A stretch of DNA of 64,000 nucleotides from positions 186,001-250,000 of the forward strand of contig JAWQEG010000169.1 in the NCBI GenBank assembly GCA_033782935.1. Direction: 5' to 3'. Under the pieces are notes generated by a model. That model saw only the letters and a program-made list of their open reading frames with translations. It was not told the DNA's origin and did no database searches. The position numbers were made by a program, and so were the translations under genes. Origin of the DNA: Petrolisthes cinctipes (Eukaryota; Arthropoda; Malacostraca; Decapoda; Porcellanidae). Shown here in pieces: positions 24,383 to 37,426 of the stretch; the first letter of the stretch is position 1, and each line of letters starts with the position of its first letter.

Positions 24383-25262
24383 GGGTGTTTTGAGCCTGAA
24401 TTTGAGATATAAACGGGTACAGAAGATACATGCACGTATTGACTTTGGGCATCTAAAATATCGATTTTCAGCATGTTTTGGGCATGTATTTTGAAAATAC
24501 TCTAACACGGAGTAGGCATGTACAGATCGCTTCTGGGACCCCAAAATATCGAATTTTCGGGTGTTTTGAGCCTGAATTTGAGATATAAACGAGTACAGAA
24601 GATGCATGCACATATCGACTTTTGGGCACCTAAAATATCGATTTTGAACATGTTTTGAGCCTATATTTTGAAAACATTCTAGCACTAAGTAGGCATGTAC
24701 AGATCGCTTCTGGGACCCCAAAATGTCGAATTTTCGGGTGTTTTGAGCCTGAATTTGAGATATATACGAGTATAGAAGATGCATACACATATTGACTTTG
24801 GGCACCAAAAATATCGATTTTCAGCATATTTTGGGCCTGAATTTTGAAAATACTCTAACACGGAGTAGGTATGTACAGATTGCTTCAGGGACCCCAGAAT
24901 ATCGAATTTTCGGGTGTTTAGGGTCAGAATTTGAGATATAAACGGGTACAGAAGATGCATGCACATATCGACTTTTGGGCACCTAAAAGATCGATTTTGA
25001 GGATGTTTTTGGCCTGTATTATGAAAATACTCTAACACGGAGTATGCATGTACAGATCGCTTCTGGGACCGCTAATTATCGAATTTTCGGGTGTTTTGGG
25101 ACTGAATTTGAGATATCGACTTTTTGGCACCTAAAATATTGATTTTTAGCATGTTTTTAGCCTATATTTTGAAAATATTCTAGCACTGAGTAGGCATGTA
25201 CAGATTGCTTCTGGGACCCCAAAATATTGAATTTTCGGGTGTTTTGAGCCTGAATTTGAGAT
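24383..25262. repeat. Shared segment at 1,677 bp spacing, copy 2
   Basis: Copy of 22,706-23,585, with small differences such as CGCTAATTATCG at 25.07 kb against CGCTAAATATCG. The left boundary is placed at the last difference, TTTTTGGG here against TTTTCGGG upstream. Confidence 0.8.
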
Positions 25263-26142
25263 ATAAACGGGTACCGAAGATGCATGCACATATCGACTTT
25301 TGGGCACCTAAAATATCGATTTTGAGCATGTTTTGAGCCTATATTTTGAAAACATTCTAGCACTGCGTAGGCATGTACAGATCGCTTCTGGGACCCCAAA
25401 ATATCGAATTTTCGGGTGTTTTGAGCCTGAATTTGAGATATAAACGAGTATAGAAGATGCATACACATATTGACTTTGGGCACCAAAAATATCGATTTTC
25501 AGCATGTTTTGGGCCTGAATTTTGAAAATACTCTAACACGGAGTAGGCATGTACAGATCGCTTCTGGGACCCCAAAATATCGAATTTTCGGGTGTTTTGG
25601 GCCAGAATTTGAGATATAAACGGGTACAGAAGATGCATGCACATATAGACTTTTGAGCACCTAAAAGATCGATTTTCAGTATGTTTTTGGCCTGTATTTT
25701 GAAAATACTCTAAAACGGAGTAGGCATGTACAGATCGCTTCTGGGACCCCTAAATATCGAATTTTCGGGTGTTTTGGGCCTTAATTTGAGATATCGCCTT
25801 TACGCACCTAAAATATCGATTTTCAGTATGTTTTTGGCCTGTATTTTGAAAATACTCTAACACGGAGTAGGCATGTACAGATCGCTTCTGGGACCCCAAA
25901 ATATCGAATTTTCGGGTGTTTAGGGCCTGAATTTGAGATGTAAACGGGTACAGAAGATGCATGCACATATCGACTTTTGGGCACCTAAAAGATCGATTTT
26001 CAGTATGTTTTTGACCTGTATTTTGAAAATACTCTAACACGGAGTAGGCATGTACAGATCCCTTCTGGGACCCCTAAATATCGAATTTTCGGGTGTTTTG
26101 GGACTGAATTTGAGATATCGACTTTTTGGCACCTAAAATATC

Positions 26143-26913
26143 GATTTTTAGCATGTTTTTAGCCTATATTTTGAAAATATTCAAGCACTGAGTAGGCATG
26201 TACAGATTGCTTCTGGGACCCCAAAATATTGAATTTTCGGGTGTTTTGAGCCTGAATTTGAGATATATACGGGTACAGAAGATATATGCACATATTGACT
26301 TTGTGCATCTAAAATATCCTTTTTCAGCATGTTTTGGGCCTTTATTTTGAAAATACTCTAACACGGAGTAGGCGTGTACAGATCGCTTCTTGGACCCAAA
26401 AATATCGAATTTTCGGGTGTTTTGGGCCTGAATTTGAGATATCGCCTTTACGCTCGTAAAATATCGATTTTTAGCATGTTTTGAGCCTATATTTTGAAAA
26501 TATTCTAGCACTGAGTAGGCATGTACAGATCGCTTCTGGGACCCCTAAATATCGAATTTTCGGGTGTTTTGAGCTTGAATTTGTGATATAAACGACTACA
26601 GAAGATGCATGCACATATCGACTTTTGGGCACCTAAAATATCGATTTTGAGCATGTTTTGAGCCTATATTTAGAAAACATTCTAGCACTGACTAGGCATG
26701 TGCAGATCGCTTCTGGGTTCCGAAAATATTGAATTTTCGGGTGTTTTGAGCCTGAATTTGAGATATAAACGGGTACAGAAGATATATGCACATATTGACT
26801 TTGTGCATCTAAAATATCGATTTTCAGCATGTTTAGGGCCTGTATTTTGAAAATACTCTAACACGGAGTAGGCATGTACAGATCGCTTCTGGGACCCCTA
26901 AATATCGAATTTT
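26143..26913. repeat. Shared segment at 2,679 bp spacing, copy 2
   Basis: Copy of 23,464-24,234 with the same AAAATATCCTTTTTCAG core. Private differences include TCAAGCACTG at 26.18 kb and GTGCAGATCGC with TTCCGAAAATATTG at 26.7 kb. Confidence 0.82.
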
Positions 26914-27760
26914 TGGGTGTTTTGAGCCTGAATTTGAGATATAAACGGGTACAGAAGATACATGCACATATTGACTTTGGGCATATAAAATATCGATTTT
27001 CAGCATGTTTTGGGCATGTATTTTGAAAATACTCTAACACGGAGTAGGCATGTAAAGATCGCTTCTGGGACCCCAAAATATCGAATTTTCGGGGGTTTTG
27101 GCCTGAATTTGAGATATAAACGGGTACTGAAGATGCATGCACATATCGACTTTTGGGCACCTAAAACATCGATTTTGAGCATGTTTTGGGCCTGTATTTT
27201 GTAAATACTCTAACACAGAGTAGGCATGTACAGATCGCTTCTGGGACCCCAAAATATCGAATTTTCGGGTGTTTTGAGCCTGAATTTGAGATATAAACGG
27301 GTACTGAAGATGCATGCACCTTTGGGCACCTAAAACATCGATTTTGAGCATGTTTTGGTCCTGTATTTTAAAAATACTCTAACACGGAGTAGGCATGTAC
27401 AGATCGCTTCTGGGACCCCAAAATATCGAATTTTCGGATGTTTTGGGCCTGAATTTGAGATATCGCTTTTACGCTTCTAAAATATCGATTTTTATCATGT
27501 TTTGAGCCTATATGTTGAAAATATTCTAGCACTGAATAGGCATTTACAGATCGAATCTGGGACCCCAAAATATCGAATTTTCGGGTGTTTTGGGCCTGCA
27601 TTTGAGATATCGACTTTACGCTCGTAAAATATCGATTTTTAGCATGTTTTGAGCCTATATTTTGAAAATATTCTAGCACTGAGTAGGCATGTACAGATCG
27701 CTTCTGGGACCCCTAAATATCGAATTTTTGGGTGTTTTGAGCCTGAATTTGAGATATAAA
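26345..27760. repeat. Shared segment at 2,523 bp spacing, copy 1
   Basis: Matches 28,868-30,283 and includes the M-S-S cassette at 27220 (29743 downstream). The cassette here has accumulated private changes: ACGCTTCTAAAATATCG, CTGAATAGGCATTTACAG and GGGCCTGCATTTG. Confidence 0.8.
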
Positions 27761-29162
27761 CGAGTACAGAAGATGCATGCACATATCGACTTTTGGGCAC
27801 CTAAAATATCGATTTTAAGCATGTTTTGAGCCTATATTTTGAAAACATTCTAGCACTGAGTAGGCATGTACAGATCGCTTCTGGGACCCCAAAATATCGA
27901 ATTTTCGGGTGTTTTGAGCCTGAATTTGAGATATAAACGAGTATAGAAGATGCATACACATATTGACTTTGTGCACCAAAAATATCGATTTTCAGCATGT
28001 TTTGGGCCTGAATTTTGAAAATACTCTAACACGGAGTAGGCACGTACAGATCGCTTCTGGGACCCCACAATATCGAATTTTCGGGTGTTTAGGGCCAGAA
28101 TTTGAGATATAAACGGGTACAGAATATGCATGCACATATAGAGTTTTGAGCATCTAAAAGATCGATTTTCAGTATGTTTTTGGCCTGTATTTTGTAAATA
28201 CTCTAACACGGAGTAGGCATGTACAGATCGAATCTGGGACCCCATAATATCGAATTTTCGGGTGTTTTTGGGACTGAATTTGAGATATCGCCTATACGCA
28301 CCTAAAATATCGATTTTTAGCATGTTTTGAGACCATATTTTGAAAATATTCTAGCACTGAGTAGGCATGTACAGATTGCTTCTGGGACCCCAAGATATTG
28401 AATTTTCGGGTGTTTTGAGCCTGAATTTGAGATATAAACGGGTACCGAAGATGCATGCACATATCGACTTTTGCGCACCTAAAATATCGATTTTAAGCAT
28501 GTTTTGAGCCTATATTTTGAAAACATTCTAGCACTGCGTAGGCATGTACAGATTGCTTCTGGGACCCCAAAATATCGAATTATCGGGTGTTTTGAGCCTG
28601 AATTTGAGATATAAACGAGTATAGAAGATGCATACACATATTGACTTTGGGCACCAAAAATATCGATTTTCAGCATGTTTTGGGCCTGAATTTTGAAAAT
28701 ACTCTAACACGGAGTAGGCATGTACAGATCGCTTCTGGGACCCCACAATATCGAATTTTCGGGTGTTTAGGGCCAGAATTTGAGATATAAACGGGTACAG
28801 AATATGCATGCACATATAGAGTTTTGAGCATCTAAAAGATCGATTTTCAGTATGTTTTGGGCCTGTATTTTGAAAATACTCTAACACGGAGTAGGCGTGT
28901 ACAGATCGATTCTTGGACCCAAAAATATCGAATTTTCTGGTGTTTTGGGCCTGAATTTGAGATATCGCCTTTACGCTCGTAAAATATCGATTTTTAGCAT
29001 GTTTTGAGCCTATATTTTGAAAATATTCTAGCACTGAGTAGGCATGTACAGATCGCTTCTGGGACCCCTAAATATCGAATTTTCGGGTGTTTTGAGCTTG
29101 AATTTGTGATATAAACGACTACAGAAGATGCATGCACATATCGACTTTTGGGCACCTAAAAT

Positions 29163-31004
29163 ATCGATTTTGAGCATGTTTTGAGCCTATATTTAGAAAA
29201 CATTCTAGCACTGACTAGGCATGTACAGATCGCTTCTGGGTTCCCAAAATATTGAATTTTCGGGTGTTTTAAGCCTGAATTTGAGATATAAACGGGTACA
29301 GAAGATATATGCACATATTGACTTTGTGCATCTAAAATATCGATTTTCAGCATGTTTAGGGCCTGTATTTTGAAAATACTCTAACACGGAGTAGGCATGT
29401 ACAGATCGCTTCTGGGACCCCTAAATATCGAATTTTTGGGTGTTTTGAGCCAGAATTTGAGATATAAACGGGTACAGAAGATACATGCACATATTGACTT
29501 TGGGCATCTAAAATATCGATTTTCAGCATGTTTTGGGCATGTATTTTGAAAATACTCTAACACGGAGTAGGCATGTAAAGATCGCTTCTGGGACCCCAAA
29601 ATATCGAATTTTCGGGTGTTTTGGCCTGAATTTGAGATATAAACGGGTACTGAAGATGTTTGCACATATCGACTTTTGGGCACCTAAAACATCGATTTTG
29701 AGCATGTTTTGGGCCTGTATTTTGTAAATACTCTAACACGGAGTAGGCATGTACAGATCGCTTCTGGGACCCCAAAATATCGAATTTTCGGGTGTTTTGA
29801 GCCTGAATTTGAGATATAAACGGGTACTGAAGATGCATGCACTTTTGGGCACCTAAAACATCGATTTTGAGCATGTTTTGGTCCTGTATTTTAAAAATAC
29901 TCTAACACGGAGTAGGCATGTACAGATCGCTTCTGGGACCCCAAAATATCGAATTTTCGGATGTTTTGGGCCTGAATTTGAGATATCGCTTTTACGCACC
30001 TAAAATATCGATTTTTATCATGTTTTGAGCCTATATGTTGAAAATATTCTAGCACTGAGTAGGCATGTACAGATCGAATCTGGGACCCCAAAATATCGAA
30101 TTTTCGGGTGTTTTGGGCCTGAATTTGAGATATCGACTTTACGCTCGTAAAATATCGATTTTTAGCATGTTTTGAGCCTATATTTTGAAAATATTCTAGC
30201 ACTGAGTAGGCATGTACAGATCGCTTCTGGGACCCCTAAATATCGAATTTTTGGGTGTTTTGAGCCTGAATTTGAGATATAAACGGGTACAGAAGATACA
30301 TGCACATATTGACTTTGGGCATCTAAAATATCGATTTTCAGCATGTTTTGGGCATGTATTTTGAAAATACTCTAACACGGAGTAGGCATGTAAAGATCGC
30401 TTCTGGGACCCCAAAATATCGAATTTTCGGGTGTTTTGGCCTGAATTTGAGATATAAACGGGTACTGAAGATGCATGCACATATAGAGTTTTGAGCATCT
30501 AAAAGATCGATTTTCAGTATGTTTTTGGCCTGTATTTTGAAAATACTCTAACACGGAGTAGGCTTGTACAGATCGCTTCTGGGACCCCTAAATATCGAAT
30601 TTTCGGGTGTTTTGTGACTGAATTTGAGATATCGCCTTAACGCACCTAAAATAACGATTTTTAGCATGTTTTGAGCCTATATTTTGAAAATATTCTAGCA
30701 CTGAGTAGGCATGTACAGATCGCTTTTGGGACCCCTAAATATCGAATTTTTGGGTGTTTTGAGCCAGAATTTGAGATATAAACGGGTACAGAAGATACAT
30801 GCAGGTATTGACTTTGGGCATCTAAAATATCGATTTTCAGCATGTTTTGGGCATGTATTTTGAAAATACTCTAACACGGAGTAGGCATGTACAGATCGCT
30901 TCTGGGACCCCAAAATATCGAATTTTCGGGTGTTTTGGCCTGAATTTGAGATATAAACGGGTACTGAAGATGCATGCACATATCGACTTTTGGGCACCTA
31001 AAAC
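29163..31004. repeat. 11-mer HOR (1,842 bp), copy 1
   Basis: Monomer lengths from 29215 are 176,176,176,169,147,147,176,176,147,176,176, summing to 1,842 bp. Private markers are GATGTTTGCACATATCG, CTAAAATAACGATTTTT and ATGCAGGTATTGAC. It is directly followed by copy 2. Confidence 0.88.
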
Positions 31005-32846
31005 ATCGATTTTGAGCATGTTTTGAGCCTATATTTAGAAAACATTCTAGCACTGACTAGGCATGTACAGATCGCTTCTGGGTTCCCAAAATATTGAATT
31101 TTCGGGTGTTTTAAGCCTGAAATTGAGATATAAACGGGTACAGAAGATATATGCACATATTGACTTTGTGCATCTAAAATATCGATTTTCAGCATGTTTA
31201 GGGCCTGTATTTTGAAAATACTCTAACACGGAGTAGGCATGTACAGATCGCTTCTGGGACCCCTAAATATCGAATTTTTGGGTGTTTTGAGCCAGAATTT
31301 GAGATATAAACGGGTACAGAAGATACATGCACATATTGACTTTGGGCATCTAAAATATCGATTTTCAGCATGTTTTGGGCATGTATTTTGAAAATACTCT
31401 AACACGGAGTAGGCATGTAAAGATCGCTTCTGGGACCCCAAAATATCGAATTTTCGGGTGTTTTGGCCTGAATTTGAGATATAAACGGGTACTGAAGATG
31501 TTTGCACATATCGACTTTTGGGCACCTAAAACATCGATTTTGAGCATGTTTTGGGCCTGTATTTTGTAAATACTCTAACACGGAGTAGGCATGTACAGAT
31601 CGCTTCTGGGACCCCAAAATATCGAATTTTCGGGTGTTTTGAGCCTGAATTTGAGATATAAACGGGTACTGAAGATGCATGCACTTTTGGGCACCTAAAA
31701 CATCGATTTTGAGCATGTTTTGGTCCTGTATTTTAAAAATACTCTAACACGGAGTAGGCATGTACAGATCGCTTCTGGGACCCCAAAATATCGAATTTTC
31801 GGATGTTTTGGGCCTGAATTTGAGATATCGCTTTTACGCACCTAAAATATCGATTTTTATCATGTTTTGAGCCTATATGTTGAAAATATTCTAGCACTGA
31901 GTAGGCATGTACAGATCGAATCTGGGACCCCAAAATATCGAATTTTCGGGTGTTTTGGGCCTGAATTTGAGATATCGACTTTACGCTCGTAAAATATCGA
32001 TTTTTAGCATGTTTTGAGCCTATATTTTGAAAATATTCTAGCACTGAGTAGGCATGTACAGATCGCTTCTGGGACCCCTAAATATCGAATTTTTGGGTGT
32101 TTTGAGCCTGAATTTGAGATATAAACGGGTACAGAAGATACATGCACATATTGACTTTGGGCATCTAAAATATCGATTTTCAGCATGTTTTGGGCATGTA
32201 TTTTGAAAATACTCTAACACGGAGTAGGCATGTAAAGATCGCTTCTGGGACCCCAAAATATCGAATTTTCGGGTGTTTTGGCCTGAATTTGAGATATAAA
32301 CTGGTACTGAAGATGCATGCACATATAGAGTTTTGAGCATCTAAAAGATCGATTTTCAGTATGTTTTTGGCCTGTATTTTGAAAATATTCTAACACGGAG
32401 TAGGCTTGTACAGATCGCTTCTGGGACCCCTAAATATCGAATTTTCGGGTGTTTTGTGACTGAATTTGAGATATCGCCTTAACGCACCTAAAATAACGAT
32501 TTTTAGCATGTTTTGAGCCTATATTTTGAAAATATTCTAGCACTGAGTAGGCATGTACAGATCGCTTTTGGGACCCCTAAATATCGAATTTTTGGGTGTT
32601 TTGAGCCAGAATTTGAGATATAAACGGGTACAGAAGATACATGCAGGTATTGACTTTGGGCATCTAAAATATCGATTTTCAGCATGTTTTGGGCATGTAT
32701 TTTGAAAATACTCTAACACGGAGTAGGCATGTACAGATCGCTTCTGGGACCCCAAAATATCGAATTTTCGGGTGTTTTGGCCTGAATTTGAGATATAAAC
32801 GGGTACTGAAGATGCATGCACATATCGACTTTTGGGCACCTAAAAC
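31005..32846. repeat. 11-mer HOR (1,842 bp), copy 2
   Basis: Tandem copy of 29,163-31,004. By eye I found only a few differences: GCCTGAAATTGAG near 31.12 kb, AAACTGGTAC near 32.30 kb and AATATTCTAACACGG near 32.39 kb. All three private markers of copy 1 are present. Confidence 0.88.
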
Positions 32847-32992
32847 ATCGATTTTGAGCATGTTTTGAGCCTATATTTTGAAAATATTCTAGCAATGAGT
32901 AGGCATGTACAGATCGCTTCTGGGACCCCAAAATATCGAATTTTCGGGTGTTTTGAGCCTGAATTTGAGATATAAACGAGTACAGAAGATGC

Positions 32993-35487
32993 ATGCACAT
33001 ATCGACTTTTGGGCACCTAAAATATCGATTTTGAACATGTTTTGAGCCTATATTTTGAAAACATTCTAGCACTAAGTAGGCATGTACAGATCGCTTCTGG
33101 GACCCCAAAATATCGAATTTTCGGGTGTTTTGAGCCTGAATTTGAGATATATACGAGTATAGAAGATGCATACACATATTGACTTTGGGCACCAAAAATA
33201 TCGATTTTCAGCATATTTTGGGCCTGAATTTTGAAAATACTCTAACACGGAGTAGGTATGTACAGATTGCTTCAGGGACCCCAGAATAACGAATTTTCGG
33301 GTGTTTAGGGTCAGAATTTGAGATATAAACGGGTACAGAAGATGCATGCACATATCGACTTTTGGGCACCTAAAAGATCGATTTTGAGGATGTTTTTGGC
33401 CTGTATTTTGAAAATACTCTAACACGGAGTATGCATGTACAGATAGCTTCTGGGACCGATAAATATCGAATTTTCGGGTGTTTTGGGACTGAATTTGAGA
33501 TATCGACTTTTTGGCACCTAAAATATCGATTTTTAGCATGTTTTTAGCCTATATTTTGAAAATATTCTAGCACTGAGTAGGCATGTACAGATTGCTTCTG
33601 GGACCCCAAAATATTGAATTTTCGGGTGTTTTGAGCCTGAATTTGAGATATAAACGGGTACCGAAGATGCATGCACATATCGACTTTTGGGCACCTAAAA
33701 TATCGATTTTGAGCATGTTTTGAGCCTATATTTTGAAAACATTCTAGCACTGCGTAGGCATGTACAGATCGCTTCTGGGACCCCAAAATATCGAATTTTC
33801 GGGTGTTTTGAGCCTGAATTTGAGATATAAACGAGTATAGAAGATGCATACACATATTGACTTTGGGCACCAAAAATATCGATTTTCAGCATGTTTTGGG
33901 CCTGAATTTTGAAAATACTCTAACACTGAGTAGGCATGTACAGATCGCTTCTGGGACCCCAAAATATCGAATTTTCGGGTGTTTAGGGCCAGAATTTAAG
34001 ATATAAACGGGTACAGAAGATGCATGCACATATAGACTTTTGAGCACCTAAAAGATCGATTTTCAGTATGTTTTTGGCCTGTATTTTGAAAAAACTCTAA
34101 AACGGAGTAGGCATGTACAGATCGCTTCTGGGACCCCTAAATATCGAATTTTCGGGTGTTTTGGGCCTTAATTTGAGATATCGCCTTTACGCACCTAAAA
34201 TATCGATTTTCAGTATGTTTTTGGCCTGTATTTTGAAAATACTCTAACACGGAGTAGGCATGTACAGATCGCTTCTGGGACCCCAAATTATCGAATTTTC
34301 GGGTGTTTAGGGCCAGAATTTGAGATATAAACGGGTACAGAAGATGCATGCACATATCGACTTTTGGGCACCTAAAAGATCGATTTTCAGTATGTTTTTG
34401 ACCTGTATTTTGAAAATACTGTAACACGGAGTAGGCATGTACAGATCCTTTCTGGGACCCCTAAATATCGAATTTTCGGGTGTTTTGGGACTGAATTTGA
34501 GATATCGCCTTTACGCTCGTAAAATATCGATTTTTAGCATGTTTTGAGCCTATATTTTGAAAATATTCTAGCACTGAGTAGGCATGTACAGATCGCTTCT
34601 GGGACCCCTAAATATCGAATTTTCGTCTGTTTTGAGCTTGAATTTGTGATATAAACGACTACAGAAGGTGCATGCACATATCGACTTTTGGGCACCTAAA
34701 ATATCGATTTTGAGCATGTTTTGAGCCTATATTTTGAAAACATTCTAGCACTGACTAGGCATGTACAGATTGCTTCTGGGTTCCCAAAATATTGAATTTT
34801 CGGGTGTTTTGAGCCTGAATTTGAGATATAAACGGGTACAGAAGATATATGCACATATTGACTTTGTGCATCTAAAATATCGATTTTCAGCATGTTTAGG
34901 GCCTGTATTTTGAAAATACTCTAACACGGAGTAGGCATGTACAGATCGCTTCTGGGACCCCAAAATATCGAATTTTCGGGTGTTTTGAGCCTGAATTTCA
35001 GATATAAACGGGTACTGAAGATGCATGCACTTTTGGGCACCTAAAACATCGATTTTGAGCATGTTTTGCTCCTGTATTTTGAAAATACTCTAACACGGAG
35101 TAGGCATGTACAGATCGCTTCTGGGACCCCAAAATATCGAATTTTCGGATGTTTTGGGCCTGAATTTGAGATATCGCTTTTACGCACCTAAAATATCGAT
35201 TTTTATCATGTTTTGAGCCTATATGTTGAAAATATTCTAGCACTGAGTAGGCATGTACAGATCGAATCTGGGACCCCAAAATATCGAATTTTCGGGTGTT
35301 TTGGGCCTGAATTTGAGATATCGACTTTACGCTCGTAAAATATCGATTTTTAGCATGTTTTGAGCCTATATTTTGAAAATATTCTAGCACTGAGTAGGCA
35401 TGTGCAGATCGCTTCTGGGACCCCTAAATATCGAATTTTTGGGTGTTTTGAGCCTGAATTTGAGATATAAACGGGTACAGAAGATAC
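32993..35487. repeat. 15-mer HOR (2,495 bp), unit U1
   Basis: Monomer lengths from 33076 are 176,177,148,177,176,177,147,177,147,177,176,169,147,147,177, summing to 2,495 bp. Markers are ACTAAGTAGG, CCCCAGAATAACG, GGGACCGATAAATATCG, GAATTTAAGATAT, TTGAAAAAACTC and TTTTCGTCTG. U1 has the private variant CCCCAAATTATCG at 34.29 kb and CAGATCCTTTC at 34.44 kb. Confidence 0.88.
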
Positions 35488-37288
35488 ATGCACATATCGA
35501 CTTTTGGGCACCTAAAATATCGATTTTGAACATGTTTTGAGCCTATATTTTGAAAACATTCTAGCACTAAGTAGGCATGTACAGATCGCTTCTGGGACCC
35601 CAAAATATCGAATTTTCGGGTGTTTTGAGCCTGAATTTGAGATATATACGAGTATAGAAGATGCATACACATATTGACTTTGGGCACCAAAAATATCGAT
35701 TTTCAGCATATTTTGGGCCTGAATTTTGAAAATACTCTAACACGGAGTAGGTATGTACAGATTGCTTCAGGGACCCCAGAATAACGAATTTTCGGGTGTT
35801 TAGGGTCAGAATTTGAGATATAAACAGGTACAGAAGATGCATGCACATATCGACTTTTGGGCACCTAAAAGATCGATTTTGAGGATGTTTTTGGCCTGTA
35901 TTTTGAAAATACTCTAACACGGAGTATGCATGTACAGATAGCTTCTGGGACCGATAAATATCGAATTTTCGGGTGTTTTGGGACTGAATTTGAGATATCG
36001 ACTTTTTGGCACCTAAAATATCGATTTTTAGCATGTTTTTAGCCTATATTTTGAAAATATTCTAGCACTGAGTAGGCATGTACAGATTGCTTCTGGGACC
36101 CCAAAATATTGAATTTTCGGGTGTTTTGAGCCTGAATTTGAGATATAAACGGGTACCGAAGATGCATGCACATATCGACTTTTGGGCACCTAAAATATCG
36201 ATTTTGAGCATGTTTTGAGCCTATATTTTGAAAACATTCTAGCACTGCGTAGGCATGTACAGATCGCTTCTGGGACCCCAAAATATCGAATTTTCGGGTG
36301 TTTTGAGCCTGAATTTGAGATATAAACGAGTATAGAAGATGCATACACATATTGACTTTGGGCACCAAAAATATCGATTTTCAGCATTATTTGGGCCTGA
36401 ATTTTGAAAATACTCTAACACTGAGTAGGCATGTACAGATCGCTTCTGGGACCCCAAAATATCGAATTTTCGGGTGTTTAGGGCCAGAATTTAAGATATA
36501 AACGGGTACAGAAGATGCATGCACATATAGACTTTTGAGCACCTAAAAGATCGATTTTCAGTATGTTTTTGGCCTGTATTTTGAAAAAACTCTAAAACGG
36601 AGTAGGCATGTACAAATCGCTTCTGGGACCCCTAAATATCGAATTTTCGGGTGTTTTGGGCCTTAATTTGAGATATCGCCTTTACGCACCTAAAATATCG
36701 ATTTTCAGTATGTTTTTGGCCTGTATTTTGAAAATACTCTTACACGGAGTAGGCATGTACAGATCGCTTCTGGGACCCCAAAATATCGAATTTTCGGGTG
36801 TTTAGGGCCAGAATTTGAGATATAAACGGGTACAGAAGATGCATGCACATATCGACTTTTGGGCACCTAAAAGATCGATTTTCAGTATGTTTTTGACCTG
36901 TATTTTGAAAATACTGTAACACGGAGTAGGCATGTACAGATCCCTTCTGGGACCCCTAAATATCGAATTTTCGGGTGTTTTGGGACTGAATTTGAGATAT
37001 CGCCTTTACGCTCGTAAAATATCGATTTTTAGCATGTTTTGAGCCTATATTTTGAAAATATTCTAGCACTGAGTAGGCATGTACAGATCGCTTCTGGGAC
37101 CCCTAAATATCGAATTTTCGTCTGTTTTGAGCTTGAATTTGTGATATAAACGACTACAGAAGGTGCATGCACATATCGACTTTTGGGCACCTAAAATATC
37201 GATTTTGAGCATGTTTTGAGCCTATATTTTGAAAACATTCTAGCACTGACTAGGCATGTACAGATTGCTTCTGGGTTCCCAAAATATT
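35488..37288. repeat. 15-mer HOR, unit U2 (truncated at 37,288)
   Basis: Follows U1 through a chimeric monomer at 35,394-35,570. It carries AAACAGGTAC (35.83 kb) and CAGATCCCTTC (36.94 kb) where U1 has AAACGGGTAC and CAGATCCTTTC. It has private changes AGCATTATTTGGG (36.39 kb) and GTACAAATCGC (36.61 kb). It is cut by the 7,859-bp duplication junction. Confidence 0.86.
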
Positions 37289-37426
37289 GAATTTTTGGGT
37301 GTTTTGAGCCAGAATTTGAGATATAAACGGGTACAGAAGATACATGCACATATTGACTTTGGGCATCTAAAATATCGATTTTCAGCATGTTTTGGGCATG
37401 TATTTTGAAAATACTCTAACACGGAG
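37251..37426 (+). repeat. Chimeric monomer at the 7,859-bp duplication junction
   Basis: The left part carries the GGGTTCCCAAAATATTGAA variant. From about 37,290 the sequence changes to TTTTTGGGTGTTTTGAGCCAG, the form seen at 29,431. Elsewhere GGGTTCCC monomers continue with TTTTCGGGTGTTTT. The switch point is the crossover interval. Confidence 0.88.

Larger units (their letters stand above)
22356..29162. repeat. Mosaic zone of short shared segments
   Basis: No single period governs this stretch. It is stitched from pieces shared at different offsets: 22,706-23,585 with 24,383-25,262 (1,677 bp), 23,464-24,234 with 26,143-26,913 (2,679 bp), and 26,345-27,760 with 28,868-30,283 (2,523 bp). Only one M-S-S cassette (27220) is present in nearly 7 kb. 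Parts of 27.8-28.3 kb resemble 11.3-11.7 kb. Confidence 0.8.
29430..37288. repeat. 7,859-bp tandem duplication, copy A
   Basis: This block comprises most of two 11-mer units, a linker, one full 15-mer unit and 1.8 kb of a second. It is repeated whole and immediately as 37,289-45,147. Paired markers at a constant 7,859-bp offset include GATGTTTGCACA, CTAAAATAACGATTTTT (two each), AGCAATGAGTAGG, CCCCAGAATAACG and TTTTCGTCTG. The breakpoint is visible as a chimeric monomer at about 37,251-37,426. Confidence 0.9.
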
